This document shows positions 44,650-53,110 of a DNA stretch of 64,000 nucleotides, piece after piece (the stretch's first letter is position 1; the number at the start of each line of letters is the position of its first letter). The stretch spans positions 1,178,001 to 1,242,000 of the forward strand of contig PS015010.1 in the NCBI GenBank assembly GCA_048213135.1. Reading direction: 5' to 3'. The DNA is from Reclinomonas americana ATCC 50394. Taxonomy: Eukaryota; Jakobida; Jakobea; Jakobida. Below the pieces are notes generated by a model. The model searched no databases. It was not told the origin of the DNA and saw only the letters and a program-made list of their open reading frames with translations. A program made the translations under genes and the position numbers.

Positions 44650-45306
44650 TTATGGATGGCCGGTAAGCAACTTATTGATGCGTTCGCTTACTTCATCGGC
44701 CCGGTTCATGATCATGAAATGACCGCCGCCGGGTACCACTTCATCGGCCTGTATCTTTTTAATGGGAAAGATGCGATCCTTATCGCCATGAATATGAGTT
44801 ACCTGTGGAATGGATTCCAGGTTTTTCCAGTTCACGATATGGTCTACAGCCCAGCGTACATATTTGGGATCGGCAGCTTTGCGGTAAGCCTCCGCGATGC
44901 GTTTATCAAACTCACCGGTCACACCCAGGAAACGGTTCTGCAAAGGAGCCGTCAGTGCGGTGGACTTCAGCGGGAATATTTTATGCAGGGAGAAAAAAGC
45001 GACGGTACGCATCCAGCCGGGTAGCTCTTTTGCCGTTTTGATGCTGGAGATCAGGATCACCCGTTCAACGGGGATCTGCCGGGCTATTTCCTGGCACATG
45101 ATACCCCCGAAGGACAGTCCCATCAGCAAAGGCTTTTCTTCAGGTACCTGTTCCCGCATCCTTGCAGCGTAACCAGCCAGGCTCTCTTTGGGCAAGGGCG
45201 TTATCCAGTCGATCACTTTCAGTTCGTAACCGCTGATCCGCAGCCGGGAGAACGCTTTGGCATCGGCACCAAGACCGGAGATGCAGTAGATCGTTTTCAA
45301 TTGCAA
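44650..45306 (-). CDS. Alpha/beta hydrolase
   Basis: The 218-residue protein has an alpha/beta hydrolase core: IYCISGLGADAKAFSRL at the start, the nucleophile elbow LMGLSFGGIMCQEIA near residue 65, an acidic segment THIHGDKDRIFP near 170 and the histidine in VPGGGHFMIMNRADEV near 195. No signal peptide is evident. Its start is 8 bp from the end of the response regulator gene, so they are probably co-transcribed. The substrate is unknown. Confidence 0.8.
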   Translation of the reverse strand: MQLKTIYCISGLGADAKAFSRLRISGYELKVIDWITPLPKESLAGYAARMREQVPEEKPLLMGLSFGGIMCQEIARQIPVERVILISSIKTAKELPGWMRTVAFFSLHKIFPLKSTALTAPLQNRFLGVTGEFDKRIAEAYRKAADPKYVRWAVDHIVNWKNLESIPQVTHIHGDKDRIFPIKKIQADEVVPGGGHFMIMNRADEVSERINKLLTGHP

Positions 45307-45314
45307 ATGATGAA

Positions 45315-46478
45315 TTATTTCCTGGGCAATACGTAGTTCTCCACGTCTTCCAGCGTAATGATTTTACCGGATAGGATCACCAGGCGCTCCACTACGTTGC
45401 GGAGCTCACGGATATTACCAGTCCAGTTATAGGCTGAAAGGGCTTCTATCGCTTTATTGTCGATGGATTTACGCGGCTGCCCGTATTCATTGGCAATAAT
45501 GTCGAGAAAATAATCAACCAGCGAGGGCACATCTTCCCGCCTTTCGTTGAGTGACGGTACATGTATAATGATCACGCCCAGCCGGTGATACAGGTCAAGC
45601 CTGAAGTTCTTGTCATCCACTTCCTTCAGCAGGTCCTTATTGGTAGCGGCAATCACGCGAACATCAACCGAAATATCTTTATCGGCTCCCACACGGGTGA
45701 TCTTACCTTCCTGTAAGGCACGCAGTACCTTGGCCTGTGCAGTAAGGCTCATATCGCCGATCTCGTCGAGGAAAAGCGTGCCGCCGTTGGCAGTCTCAAA
45801 CTTACCGATGCGCTGTTTAATGGCTGATGTGAATGACCCTTTTTCGTGGCCAAACAATTCACTTTCGATCAGTTCGCCGGGAATGGCAGCGCAGTTTACT
45901 TCCACCATGGGGCCGCTGCTGCGGTTGCTTTTTTCGTGTATCCAGCGGGCCACCAGTTCTTTGCCCACACCGTTCTCTCCGGTAATGAGCACACGGGCAT
46001 CGGTGGGTGCCACTTTTTCGATGGTGTCTTTAATTTTTTTGATGGGACCACTATCACCTACCATTTCCAAAGCCTTGCCTGCTTTACGTTTAAGCACTTT
46101 GGTCTCGGTTACCAGGCTTTGCTTGTCGAGGGCGTTGCGCAGGGTGATGAGCAGGCGGTTCAGATCCGGCGGCTTGCTCACATAATCATAAGCTCCTTTT
46201 TTAACGGCTTCCACGGCTGTATCTATATTACCGTGACCGCTGATCATGATAACGGGTACATCGGGATTCATTTCCCTCGATTTTTCCAGGAATTCAATGC
46301 CATCTACCTTGGGCATCTTGATATCGCAAAGCACCACATCGTAGGTTTTCTCTCCAAAACGTTTCAGTCCCTCCTCCCCGTCTGCAGCCTCGTCTATTTT
46401 GTATCCTTCATAACTGAGTATTTCCGACAAGGTTTTTCTTATCGCCTTCTCATCATCGATAATTAAAATATTGGCCAT
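45315..46478 (-). CDS. NtrC-type response regulator without DNA-binding domain
   Basis: The 387-residue protein joins a receiver domain (1-120, phospho-acceptor D52 in VVLCDIKMP) to a sigma-54-type AAA+ domain (about 138-370). The Walker A is TGENGVGKE, Walker B is GTLFLDEIGDM. The GAFTGA loop that contacts sigma-54 reads GSFTSA (214-219). The chain ends at VENYVLPRK just after the AAA+ lid, with no C-terminal FIS helix-turn-helix. It is upstream of the hydrolase gene. Its cognate kinase is not adjacent. Confidence 0.88.
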   Translation of the reverse strand: MANILIIDDEKAIRKTLSEILSYEGYKIDEAADGEEGLKRFGEKTYDVVLCDIKMPKVDGIEFLEKSREMNPDVPVIMISGHGNIDTAVEAVKKGAYDYVSKPPDLNRLLITLRNALDKQSLVTETKVLKRKAGKALEMVGDSGPIKKIKDTIEKVAPTDARVLITGENGVGKELVARWIHEKSNRSSGPMVEVNCAAIPGELIESELFGHEKGSFTSAIKQRIGKFETANGGTLFLDEIGDMSLTAQAKVLRALQEGKITRVGADKDISVDVRVIAATNKDLLKEVDDKNFRLDLYHRLGVIIIHVPSLNERREDVPSLVDYFLDIIANEYGQPRKSIDNKAIEALSAYNWTGNIRELRNVVERLVILSGKIITLEDVENYVLPRK

Positions 46479-46548
46479 GTTTTAACAAAGTTTGATGTGG
46501 ATTTCGTCGTTAGCTGTGTCCACAATATTCGGCCAAAAATAACGAAAT

Positions 46549-47325
46549 ATGACCTTTAAAACATGCTTTATCTTATCCTGCATTTTGTCTTTTTCCTGTA
46601 ACAGCCCCGCAGGTACGCCAGGGGTAAAGCCTCCCCCGCTGGTGAGCGGTAACGACAACCCTTACCTGCGTATCGACAGTATTCCTCTTCCTGCCGGTTA
46701 CAAACGGGTGACCGCCGCGGAAGGCTCGTTCGCTGCTTACCTGCGCAGCCTGCCGCTGAAAAGGGATAAAACGGTTTACCTGTTCAACGGGCAGCCCAAA
46801 CTGAACCAGCAGGCCCAGTTTGCTGTACTGGACATCAGCGTAGGTGAAAAAGACCTGCAGCAATGTGCCGACGCGGCCATGCGGTTGCGTGCCGAGTATC
46901 TTTTTGCCGCGGGAGATTACGGATCCATTGTATTCACCGACAATGAAGGAAAGGTTTATCGCTTTACGGCGCCGTTTACTTCCGCCGGACTGCAGCAGTT
47001 CCTGCAACGGGTTTTTGGTATGTGTGGCTCGGCTTCGCTGGCCAAACAATTGCACCGTGTAGATCAGTTTGAGGATATACAACCCGGTGATGTTATCATC
47101 AGGGGTGGTTTTCCGGGCCATGCGGTGACGGTGATGGACGTGGCGGAGAACGACAAAGGTGAAAAGATCTGCCTGTTGTCGCAGAGTTTTATGCCGGCGC
47201 AAAATATTCATATTCTTATCAACCCGCTCAACGATGAATTGTCGCCCTGGTATCCCATGCCCGGCAGCGATATCATTGTTACACCTGAGTATACTTTCCG
47301 TAAAAATGAACTGAAGCGCTGGTAA
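46549..47325 (+). CDS. DUF4846 lipoprotein
   Basis: The 258-residue protein has a lipoprotein signal (ILSFSCNSP). The DUF4846 pattern is clear: IPLPAGYKRV near 45, YLRSLPL, VYLFNGQPK near 77, DLQQCADAAMRLRAEYLF near 102, QPGDVIIRGGFPGHAVTVMDVA near 178 and LLSQSFMPAQNIHIL near 211. The order Cys106, GD180-181 and His191 parallels the papain-like NlpC/P60 layout, so hydrolase activity in the envelope is possible (inference). It is monocistronic and followed by a hairpin. Confidence 0.75.
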   Translation: MTFKTCFILSCILSFSCNSPAGTPGVKPPPLVSGNDNPYLRIDSIPLPAGYKRVTAAEGSFAAYLRSLPLKRDKTVYLFNGQPKLNQQAQFAVLDISVGEKDLQQCADAAMRLRAEYLFAAGDYGSIVFTDNEGKVYRFTAPFTSAGLQQFLQRVFGMCGSASLAKQLHRVDQFEDIQPGDVIIRGGFPGHAVTVMDVAENDKGEKICLLSQSFMPAQNIHILINPLNDELSPWYPMPGSDIIVTPEYTFRKNELKRW

Positions 47326-47329
47326 GAGA

Positions 47330-47356
47330 AAGGCCGCCTTTCATGATGGCGGCCTT
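47330..47356 (+). terminator. Hairpin after the DUF4846 gene
   Basis: A perfect 9-bp inverted repeat AAGGCCGCC/GGCGGCCTT with a nine-base loop starts 5 bp after the stop codon. No T run follows on either side, so it may be a weak or Rho-assisted terminator. Confidence 0.5.
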
Positions 47357-47404
47357 GTGCGTGATGGTTATAAAAAACGGTTAGTTCCGCAATGCCTGTA
47401 TATA

Positions 47405-48646
47405 TTAATCCAGCATCTTCCTTAACGCTTCCATGTCATAGTTTTTAATAAAATTATTGAAAAGGGTTTCAGAGAAAAACCTTCCTATTTCATACCGGAA
47501 CTGTACGCGGAAGAATAAGGGCGTTACAGGTGTGGCGGCTTTGTCTTTGAAGTAAGCAGGATTGTACTGTACCAGTGATTGTCCTGAGCCCGGGTTTTCG
47601 AATTGCGTAAAATCAAACAATCCATTGGAGGCTTGCTGGTAATCGTTAGGCCGGGAATTTCTTGTTGCAACAGTTGCCTGCTTTTGAAGCCAGTCGTTGC
47701 TTTGATTGGCCAGCATTTTTTTTACATGATCCTTTTTGGCGTCATATATTCTTTGGTAGGCCGCTTTATCGGCTTCATAAATGGCCATTCTTTTTTTCGC
47801 TTCCGGGCTGGACGATTTTGCGCTTTCCTTTGCTTTCAGGGCCACTATGTTCTGGAAGTTCTCTTTTTCCACTTCATAATATTCGAGCAGCGCTTCCAGG
47901 TATTCTTTACGGGTAACGGGCACAAACAAAGGCATGCCTGGCCTGGTAATGTACCACCGGCGGTTGAGCCATTGGTATTTTTTGGAATCTGCTCCCATTA
48001 AGGTGTCTTCAGTATAACCAGTGCCATTATTGATGTTATCAAATTCTCTTTTGCTGTTCGACACCAGGCTCTCGGAAAGGAATTGAGAGATGCGTGTACC
48101 GGCATGAGTGGCCAGGTAGCCCGCGTTTCTTTTTTCATGTTCCGCGTCGATCGCTATCTCATAACGGACGCTTTTATCTGTAATGTAAAAGTCGCCCAGT
48201 TCACCGTAAAATCTTGCTGCTGAAAGTGACGGGTTTACATCTACACGAAGCACCGTACGGTACTCTCCCACTGTCTTTACGATATGCTGCTGAACATGAC
48301 ATACATTCTGGTAAGCCGCCAGCTGGGCGCTGTACGACGCGTGAAAATAATTGCCAAAGAAGGTTTTGGAGAGGGTGCTGAAGCTGCTTCGAAGCTCACA
48401 ACCGGTTGCCTGGAAACCCCGGCGGCTGCTTTCTTCCAGCTTTTCTACGGCAGATAGTTTTTTTACAATCGACGCTTTATCCTGCGCACTGTAAGTACCC
48501 AGGTACATCGGGTATTTGGGTTGGGTATGGTCATAGTATTTCGCCGGCATCCTTTCCACTTCCTTATCATCCCCGCAAGGCTGTTGTGCCCTGCCGGTTG
48601 CGCCAATAAAAAACAGTATGCTGAAAAGTAAAGAATAGTGTTTCAT
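47405..48646 (-). CDS. Exported hypothetical protein
   Basis: The 413-residue protein has a signal peptide (KHYSLLFSILFFIGATGRAQ) and is otherwise unfamiliar. It contains a short cysteine-bearing head (QQPCGDDKE), a central region with ELGDFYITDKSVRYEIAI, a lysine-rich predicted coiled coil (about 265-330) and an aromatic C-terminus. A start three codons earlier (48655) is equally possible. It is divergent from the histidine kinase gene across a 213-bp region with two inverted repeats, so the two-component pair may control it. Confidence 0.55.
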   Translation of the reverse strand: MKHYSLLFSILFFIGATGRAQQPCGDDKEVERMPAKYYDHTQPKYPMYLGTYSAQDKASIVKKLSAVEKLEESSRRGFQATGCELRSSFSTLSKTFFGNYFHASYSAQLAAYQNVCHVQQHIVKTVGEYRTVLRVDVNPSLSAARFYGELGDFYITDKSVRYEIAIDAEHEKRNAGYLATHAGTRISQFLSESLVSNSKREFDNINNGTGYTEDTLMGADSKKYQWLNRRWYITRPGMPLFVPVTRKEYLEALLEYYEVEKENFQNIVALKAKESAKSSSPEAKKRMAIYEADKAAYQRIYDAKKDHVKKMLANQSNDWLQKQATVATRNSRPNDYQQASNGLFDFTQFENPGSGQSLVQYNPAYFKDKAATPVTPLFFRVQFRYEIGRFFSETLFNNFIKNYDMEALRKMLD

Positions 48647-48685
48647 GGAGATCATTTAAAACCTGCTAAGCCCCGGTTTGATATT

Positions 48686-48715
48686 ATCCCTGTACCTGGC
48701 AGTTATAACAGGGAT
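48686..48715. promoter_or_regulatory. Inverted repeat ATCCCTGT-N14-ACAGGGAT
   Basis: A perfect 8-bp inverted repeat lies 31 bp upstream of the minus-strand secreted protein gene in a shared divergent promoter region. It has no T run, so an operator is more likely than a terminator. Confidence 0.45.
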
Positions 48716-48790
48716 GTCTTTACCGGTATGCTTATATTTATGTTGCTGTAAAAGTAGAGCCGGCAAACAGGGTAACCAATCCCTCAAAAA

Positions 48791-48819
48791 GATGATTTTT
48801 AATAAAAGTAAAAATCATC
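48791..48819. promoter_or_regulatory. Inverted repeat GATGATTTTT-N9-AAAAATCATC
   Basis: A perfect 10-bp inverted repeat is placed 48 bp upstream of the histidine kinase ATG in the same divergent region. It is a candidate binding site for the NarL-type regulator encoded downstream. Confidence 0.5.
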
Positions 48820-48867
48820 CAAAAAGAGGATGAACCGGCATAATGAATTTTATTTATTTTGTAATAC

Positions 48868-50805
48868 ATGAGAAGATATCCGATACTGATCTTTTTGCTG
48901 GCCTGCATTTGCGTTACCAACGGACAAAAGCCTGGCAAGGACAGCCTTACTGCCCTTTTAAAGACGACAAAGGAAGACACCGGCAGGGTGTTGTTATTGA
49001 TCGACCTGGTTAAGGCCAATAAGAACGATAACATCACCCAGGCATATGTTTATTGCGATGAAGCGTTGAAACTAAGTACCAGTATCGGGTACAATAAGGG
49101 CCGGCTCCTGGCAATGCGAAATAAAATTTTCCTCCTCCGCATCGAGGATAAAGACAGTCTTGCGCTTGAGCATTGTAATGAATACTTACAAGTGGCCGGG
49201 TCATTAAAAGATTCCGGGAATATCAGCATCGCCTACCTGTACCTCGGTTATATCTACAACAAACTGGGGAATAATGAAAAAGGAATGGAGAATTCCCTCC
49301 GGGGGGTATCCATAGCCGAGCGCCTGGGCAATAAAGAAATTCTGCAGGATGCCTACCTGAATATGCAGCGCATGTATTTTTCGCGGTCAGAGTTTGAAAA
49401 AGCCATTGATTATGGCAGAAGGGCCATTGCCATAGGAAAAGAAAGAAATGACAGGGAAGACATTTTAAAACCCATGTACAACCTGGCTTACACTTATAAT
49501 ATCCTCAAAAAATTCGACAGTTCGGCCATACTTTCCCGTGAAGTGATCAACCTGAGCAGGCAGTTGGGCGAACAAAGGGTCGAAAGCTATGCACTCAGTA
49601 ACCTGTGTTCCGTGAGCCTGAGAACAGGCAATTTCAAAGACGCGCTGACCTATGGTTCGCAATGCCTGGAACTGGCCCGAAAGAACAGTGATAAAAGTAT
49701 CGAATCAACAGCGCTGTCAGCCCTGGGCCTGGCACACCTGCTGCTGAAGCAATACAAAGAGGCAGAGCAATATGGATTACAGGCGCTGGACCTGAAAAAT
49801 AAACTGGACGATAAAACAGGAAGAGCCGAGGTGGAAAAATTTGTCGCCAATGTTTATTATGCCCTTGGTGACCCTGTAAAAGCCTATGCCTATGAAAAGA
49901 GGTCTGAAGATTACCTGGACTCTGCCAACCAGTCTATCCTCTCTGAACAATCCTCCGAACTGGAGAAAAAATACGAAACGCAGAAAAAGGAAGCGCAAAT
50001 ACAATTGCAGCAGGCCGAGATCAGGCGCAAATCCATTCTCAATTATGTATTGCTTGGCGGGGCCGCCGCGCTGCTGATCATTTTCATGCTGGGATACCGG
50101 AACTATAAAAACCGCCAGAACCTGCAGCAGGCCAGGATTGACGAACTGGAAAAAGAAAAACAACTCACCGCCACAGAGGCCGTGTTAAAAGGTGAAGAAC
50201 AGGAACGGACACGACTGGCCAGGGATCTTCACGATGGATTGGGAGGAATGCTGAGTGGTATTAAACATTCTTTAAGCAACATGAAAGGAAACCTGATCAT
50301 GACACCTGACAATGTACAGGCGTTTGAACGCAGTATTGATATGCTGGACAGTTCTATAAAAGAAATGCGGCGTGTAGCGCATAATATGATGCCCGAAGTG
50401 TTGGTTAAATACGGCCTGGATACTGCCCTGAAAGAATTCTGCCAGGAAATCGACCATAGTGGTGTGATCCATACCAGCTATCACTCCATTGGCATGGATA
50501 AATTGACGATGGAACAAACAACCGCGGTTACCGTGTACCGCATTGTTCAGGAGCTCGTAAACAATGCCATCAAGCACGCCGCCGCTGAACAGGTGCTGGT
50601 ACAGGCGCATATGTCGGAAGAGGAAAAGTTACTGACAGTTACCGTGGAAGATGACGGAAAAGGATTTGATACAACAGCATTGAAACAGGCATCGGGGATT
50701 GGATGGAGCAATATTCAAAACCGTGTGGAGTTCCTGAAAGGAAAAATTGACATCAAATCATTACCCGGAAAGGGCACTTCTGTTTTAATTGAAATAAACA
50801 TGTAG
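48868..50805 (+). CDS. TPR-containing sensor histidine kinase (NarX/LytS-like HisKA_3)
   Basis: The 645-residue protein has a signal peptide (ILIFLLACICVTNGQ), a periplasmic array of about eight TPR units (25-370), a coiled coil, one membrane helix (about 391-411, VLLGGAAALLIIFMLG), a HisKA_3 domain with phospho-acceptor H455 in LARDLHDGLGGMLSG, and a HATPase domain (QELVNNAIKHAAAE, EDDGKGFD, SLPGKGTSV). It is the usual Bacteroidota TPR sensor, probably reading protein contacts in the periplasm. The response regulator gene follows by 11 bp. Confidence 0.9.
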   Translation: MRRYPILIFLLACICVTNGQKPGKDSLTALLKTTKEDTGRVLLLIDLVKANKNDNITQAYVYCDEALKLSTSIGYNKGRLLAMRNKIFLLRIEDKDSLALEHCNEYLQVAGSLKDSGNISIAYLYLGYIYNKLGNNEKGMENSLRGVSIAERLGNKEILQDAYLNMQRMYFSRSEFEKAIDYGRRAIAIGKERNDREDILKPMYNLAYTYNILKKFDSSAILSREVINLSRQLGEQRVESYALSNLCSVSLRTGNFKDALTYGSQCLELARKNSDKSIESTALSALGLAHLLLKQYKEAEQYGLQALDLKNKLDDKTGRAEVEKFVANVYYALGDPVKAYAYEKRSEDYLDSANQSILSEQSSELEKKYETQKKEAQIQLQQAEIRRKSILNYVLLGGAAALLIIFMLGYRNYKNRQNLQQARIDELEKEKQLTATEAVLKGEEQERTRLARDLHDGLGGMLSGIKHSLSNMKGNLIMTPDNVQAFERSIDMLDSSIKEMRRVAHNMMPEVLVKYGLDTALKEFCQEIDHSGVIHTSYHSIGMDKLTMEQTTAVTVYRIVQELVNNAIKHAAAEQVLVQAHMSEEEKLLTVTVEDDGKGFDTTALKQASGIGWSNIQNRVEFLKGKIDIKSLPGKGTSVLIEINM

Positions 50806-50816
50806 GTTTGCCAGTA

Positions 50817-51431
50817 ATGAAAACAAGCGTATTCATAGTCGACGACCATTATATGGTAATTGAAGGTATCCGCTCATTGTTGCAAAGTGAAGAGGATATC
50901 GAATGGGTGGGCCATGCCACCAATGCGGCTTCCTGCCTCAGTTTCCTGAAACAACAACAGCCAGCCGTGATATTGATGGACATCAACCTGCCCGACAAGA
51001 ACGGTATTGAACTGTGTAAAGAAGTTAAGCAACTTTACCCGGCCATAGCCGTGCTGGGATTGAGTACGTTTAACCAGCAGGCCATTATCCGCAATATGGT
51101 TGACAATGGAGCATCGGGCTATGTGCTGAAGAACGCGACGAAAGAAGAATTACTCGAAGCCATTGCTGCTGTGGCGTCGGGCAAAGACTACCTGAGTATG
51201 GAGGTCGCACTTTCCCTGCGTGAATCCGATGATGCGATGCCTCCTATTACCAAGCGCGAAAAAGAAGTGCTGAAGCTGATCGCCGAAGGCCTTACCAATG
51301 CCGAAATAGCCGGGCAGCTCTTCATCAGTATCCTCACTGTCAATACCCACCGCAGAAGTCTTCTTGAAAAATTCGATGCTAAAAATACCGCGATCCTTAT
51401 TGGTAAAGCGGCGAAACAGGGGTTGATATAA
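50817..51431 (+). CDS. NarL/LuxR-type response regulator
   Basis: The 204-residue protein has a receiver domain (1-120; acidic DD9-10, phospho-acceptor D55 in VILMDINLPD, K in YVLKNATKEEL) and a LuxR-type helix-turn-helix (about 138-200; ITKREKEVLKLIAEGLTNAEIA and VNTHRRSLLEKFDAKN). It pairs with the adjacent kinase. The ATG at 50817 is preferred to the TTG at 50808. Likely targets are promoters with the inverted repeats upstream of the kinase gene (inference). Confidence 0.93.
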   Translation: MKTSVFIVDDHYMVIEGIRSLLQSEEDIEWVGHATNAASCLSFLKQQQPAVILMDINLPDKNGIELCKEVKQLYPAIAVLGLSTFNQQAIIRNMVDNGASGYVLKNATKEELLEAIAAVASGKDYLSMEVALSLRESDDAMPPITKREKEVLKLIAEGLTNAEIAGQLFISILTVNTHRRSLLEKFDAKNTAILIGKAAKQGLI

Positions 51432-51475
51432 CTGTCTGTTTGATCATAACTACGAGGTATCTTTCGCCATAGTAA

Positions 51476-51532
51476 AGAGATTCCTTCCCGATATCGTTCC
51501 TCATCGGGACAAGCTCTTTCGTCGGAATGACC
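51476..51532. repeat. GTCATTCCGAC...GGAATCTC dispersed element
   Basis: On the minus strand this begins GGTCATTCCGACGAAAGAGC, continues through a hairpin CCCGAT/ATCGGG (plus-strand 51487-51508), and ends GGAAGGAATCTC. The outer words match a repeat I know from many Bacteroidota intergenic regions. It sits in the 181-bp gap between the response regulator and tRNA-Pro. Confidence 0.55.
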
Positions 51533-51591
51533 AAAAATGAAATTGTTTCATGACCAGGCAGGAATCATTTTTATTCTATGATAAATTCCTT

Positions 51592-51599
51592 TATTTTTG
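51592..51599 (+). promoter_or_regulatory. -7 box for tRNA-Pro
   Basis: TATTTTTG matches TAnnTTTG and lies 13 bp upstream of the tRNA first base. A run of T stands where a -33 TTG would be. Confidence 0.55.
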
Positions 51600-51612
51600 C
51601 CGTCCAATTTTT

Positions 51613-51686
51613 CGGGATGTAGCGCAGCCCGGTAGCGCACACGTCTGGGGGGCGTGGGGTCGCAAGTTCAAATCTTGTCATCCCGA
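51613..51686 (+). tRNA. tRNA-Pro (anticodon GGG)
   Basis: A 74-base cloverleaf folds fully. The acceptor stem is CGGGATG/CATCCCG, the D stem GCGC/GCGC, the anticodon stem CACGT/GCGTG with loop CTGGGGG and anticodon GGG at 51647-51649, and the T arm GCAAG-TTCAAAT-CTTGT. The discriminator base is A and CCA is not encoded. It would read proline CCC and CCU codons. Confidence 0.95.
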
Positions 51687-51696
51687 CAAGTTAAAG

Positions 51697-51722
51697 ATCT
51701 CTGTTTCGGCAGAGATTTTTTT
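51697..51722 (+). terminator. Terminator after tRNA-Pro
   Basis: ATCTCTG pairs with CAGAGAT around a TTTCGG loop and six further T residues follow, ten bases past the tRNA end. Confidence 0.85.
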
Positions 51723-51844
51723 ATGCTGATATCCGGGAATGGTTAAATCTGTCACAAAGCCGTGAAGACCAGGTGCAGAGAGAAGAGGAATAGCGTCGGC
51801 TTTTTCCGATTTTTTAACGATATTTGCGAAATCTCCTGTCAGAA

Positions 51845-53110
51845 ATGAAGGTTTTACTACAACAAGTTCATATAGTTTCGTCCTCCTCTCCTTTTAACGG
51901 GCTAGTAAAAGATATTTTGATCGATGATGGGATCATTCATTCCATTGCAGATCATATCCCCGGAGAAGCCGGCCAGGTGGTTTCCGGCCAGGGTCTGCAC
52001 GTGAGTACCGGCTGGGTGGATGTTTTTGCCGATTTTGCCGATCCGGGTTATGAATTCCGCGAAACCGTGGAAACCGGTGCCGCAGCTGCTGCCAGTGGCG
52101 GATTTACCGATGTGCTGGTAGTCCCCGGCACGTCTCCTGCTGTTCATAATAAATCGCAGGTAGAATACATCCGGCAGAAAGCAGCGCACACAGCGGTAAA
52201 TGTACACCCCATTGGAGCGGTAACTAAAAACGCGGAGGGTAAAGAGCTCGCAGAAATGTTCGACATGCTGCAATCCGGTGCCGCCGCGTTCGGTGATGGC
52301 AGGAACAGCATACAGAATGCAGGACTGCTGCTGAAAGCCCTTCAGTACGTAAAAAGTTTCAACGGTATTATTATACAAATTCCCGACGATAAAAGCATTG
52401 GTGCCAACGGGCTGATGAATGAAGGTATCATTTCCACGCGTCTGGGATTGCCCGGCAAACCCGCCATGGCAGAAGAACTGATGGTAGCCAGGGATATTAA
52501 ACTGGCCCGCTATGCCGAAAGCCGGCTTCATTTTACAGGCGTATCGTCGCCCAAAAGCCTGGAGTACATCCGCAGGGCGAAGGATGCCGGTCTGCAGATC
52601 AGCTGTTCGGTTACGCCTTATCACCTGTACTTCTGCGATGAACAACTGCAGGATTATGACGCTAACCTCAAAGTGAATCCGCCCCTGCGCACCCGTACAG
52701 ATATGACAGCATTGCGGCAAGCGCTGACTGATGGAACCATCGACTGCATTGCTTCGCACCATACCCCGCAGAACTGGGACAGTAAAACCTGTGAGTTTGA
52801 ATACGCCCAGCCGGGCATGATCGGCCTGGAAACTCTTTTCGGTGTTATGGGCACACTATGGCCATCCTCACTCACTCTTGAACAAAAGATCAGTATGCTG
52901 AGTGATGCCCCGCGCCGCCTCTTCAACCTGCCAGTTGCAGAAATAAAAGAAGGCGCAACCGCTTCTCTCACGATCTTTAACCCGGATACAGCATATACTT
53001 TCGATGAATCAATGATCAGGTCCCGTTCCCGTAACACCCCGTTCACCGGTCAAACGCTGAAGGGGAAAGTGACTGGTATCATTAACGGCAAACAAATACA
53101 ACTCAATTGA
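51845..53110 (+). CDS. Dihydroorotase-like amidohydrolase with degraded metal site
   Basis: The 421-residue protein is a full-length dihydroorotase homolog, with NPPLRT, DGTIDCIASHH, GMIGLETLFGVM and the terminal GKVTGIINGK. However, the HxH metal motif after strand one is DVFADFADPG (59-68), the region of the second histidine reads HFTGVSSPKS, and the third reads SVTPYHLYF, so ligands of the binuclear zinc site are missing. Such non-catalytic paralogs support aspartate transcarbamoylase assembly in some bacteria. The ATG at 51845 is preferred. The DUF4199 gene overlaps its stop. Confidence 0.85.
   Translation: MKVLLQQVHIVSSSSPFNGLVKDILIDDGIIHSIADHIPGEAGQVVSGQGLHVSTGWVDVFADFADPGYEFRETVETGAAAAASGGFTDVLVVPGTSPAVHNKSQVEYIRQKAAHTAVNVHPIGAVTKNAEGKELAEMFDMLQSGAAAFGDGRNSIQNAGLLLKALQYVKSFNGIIIQIPDDKSIGANGLMNEGIISTRLGLPGKPAMAEELMVARDIKLARYAESRLHFTGVSSPKSLEYIRRAKDAGLQISCSVTPYHLYFCDEQLQDYDANLKVNPPLRTRTDMTALRQALTDGTIDCIASHHTPQNWDSKTCEFEYAQPGMIGLETLFGVMGTLWPSSLTLEQKISMLSDAPRRLFNLPVAEIKEGATASLTIFNPDTAYTFDESMIRSRSRNTPFTGQTLKGKVTGIINGKQIQLN

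Noticed and set aside
51902-52762. 286-codon minus-strand frame inside the dihydroorotase-like gene
   Set aside because: Opposite-strand shadow; the plus-strand frame is a clear family member along its whole length.
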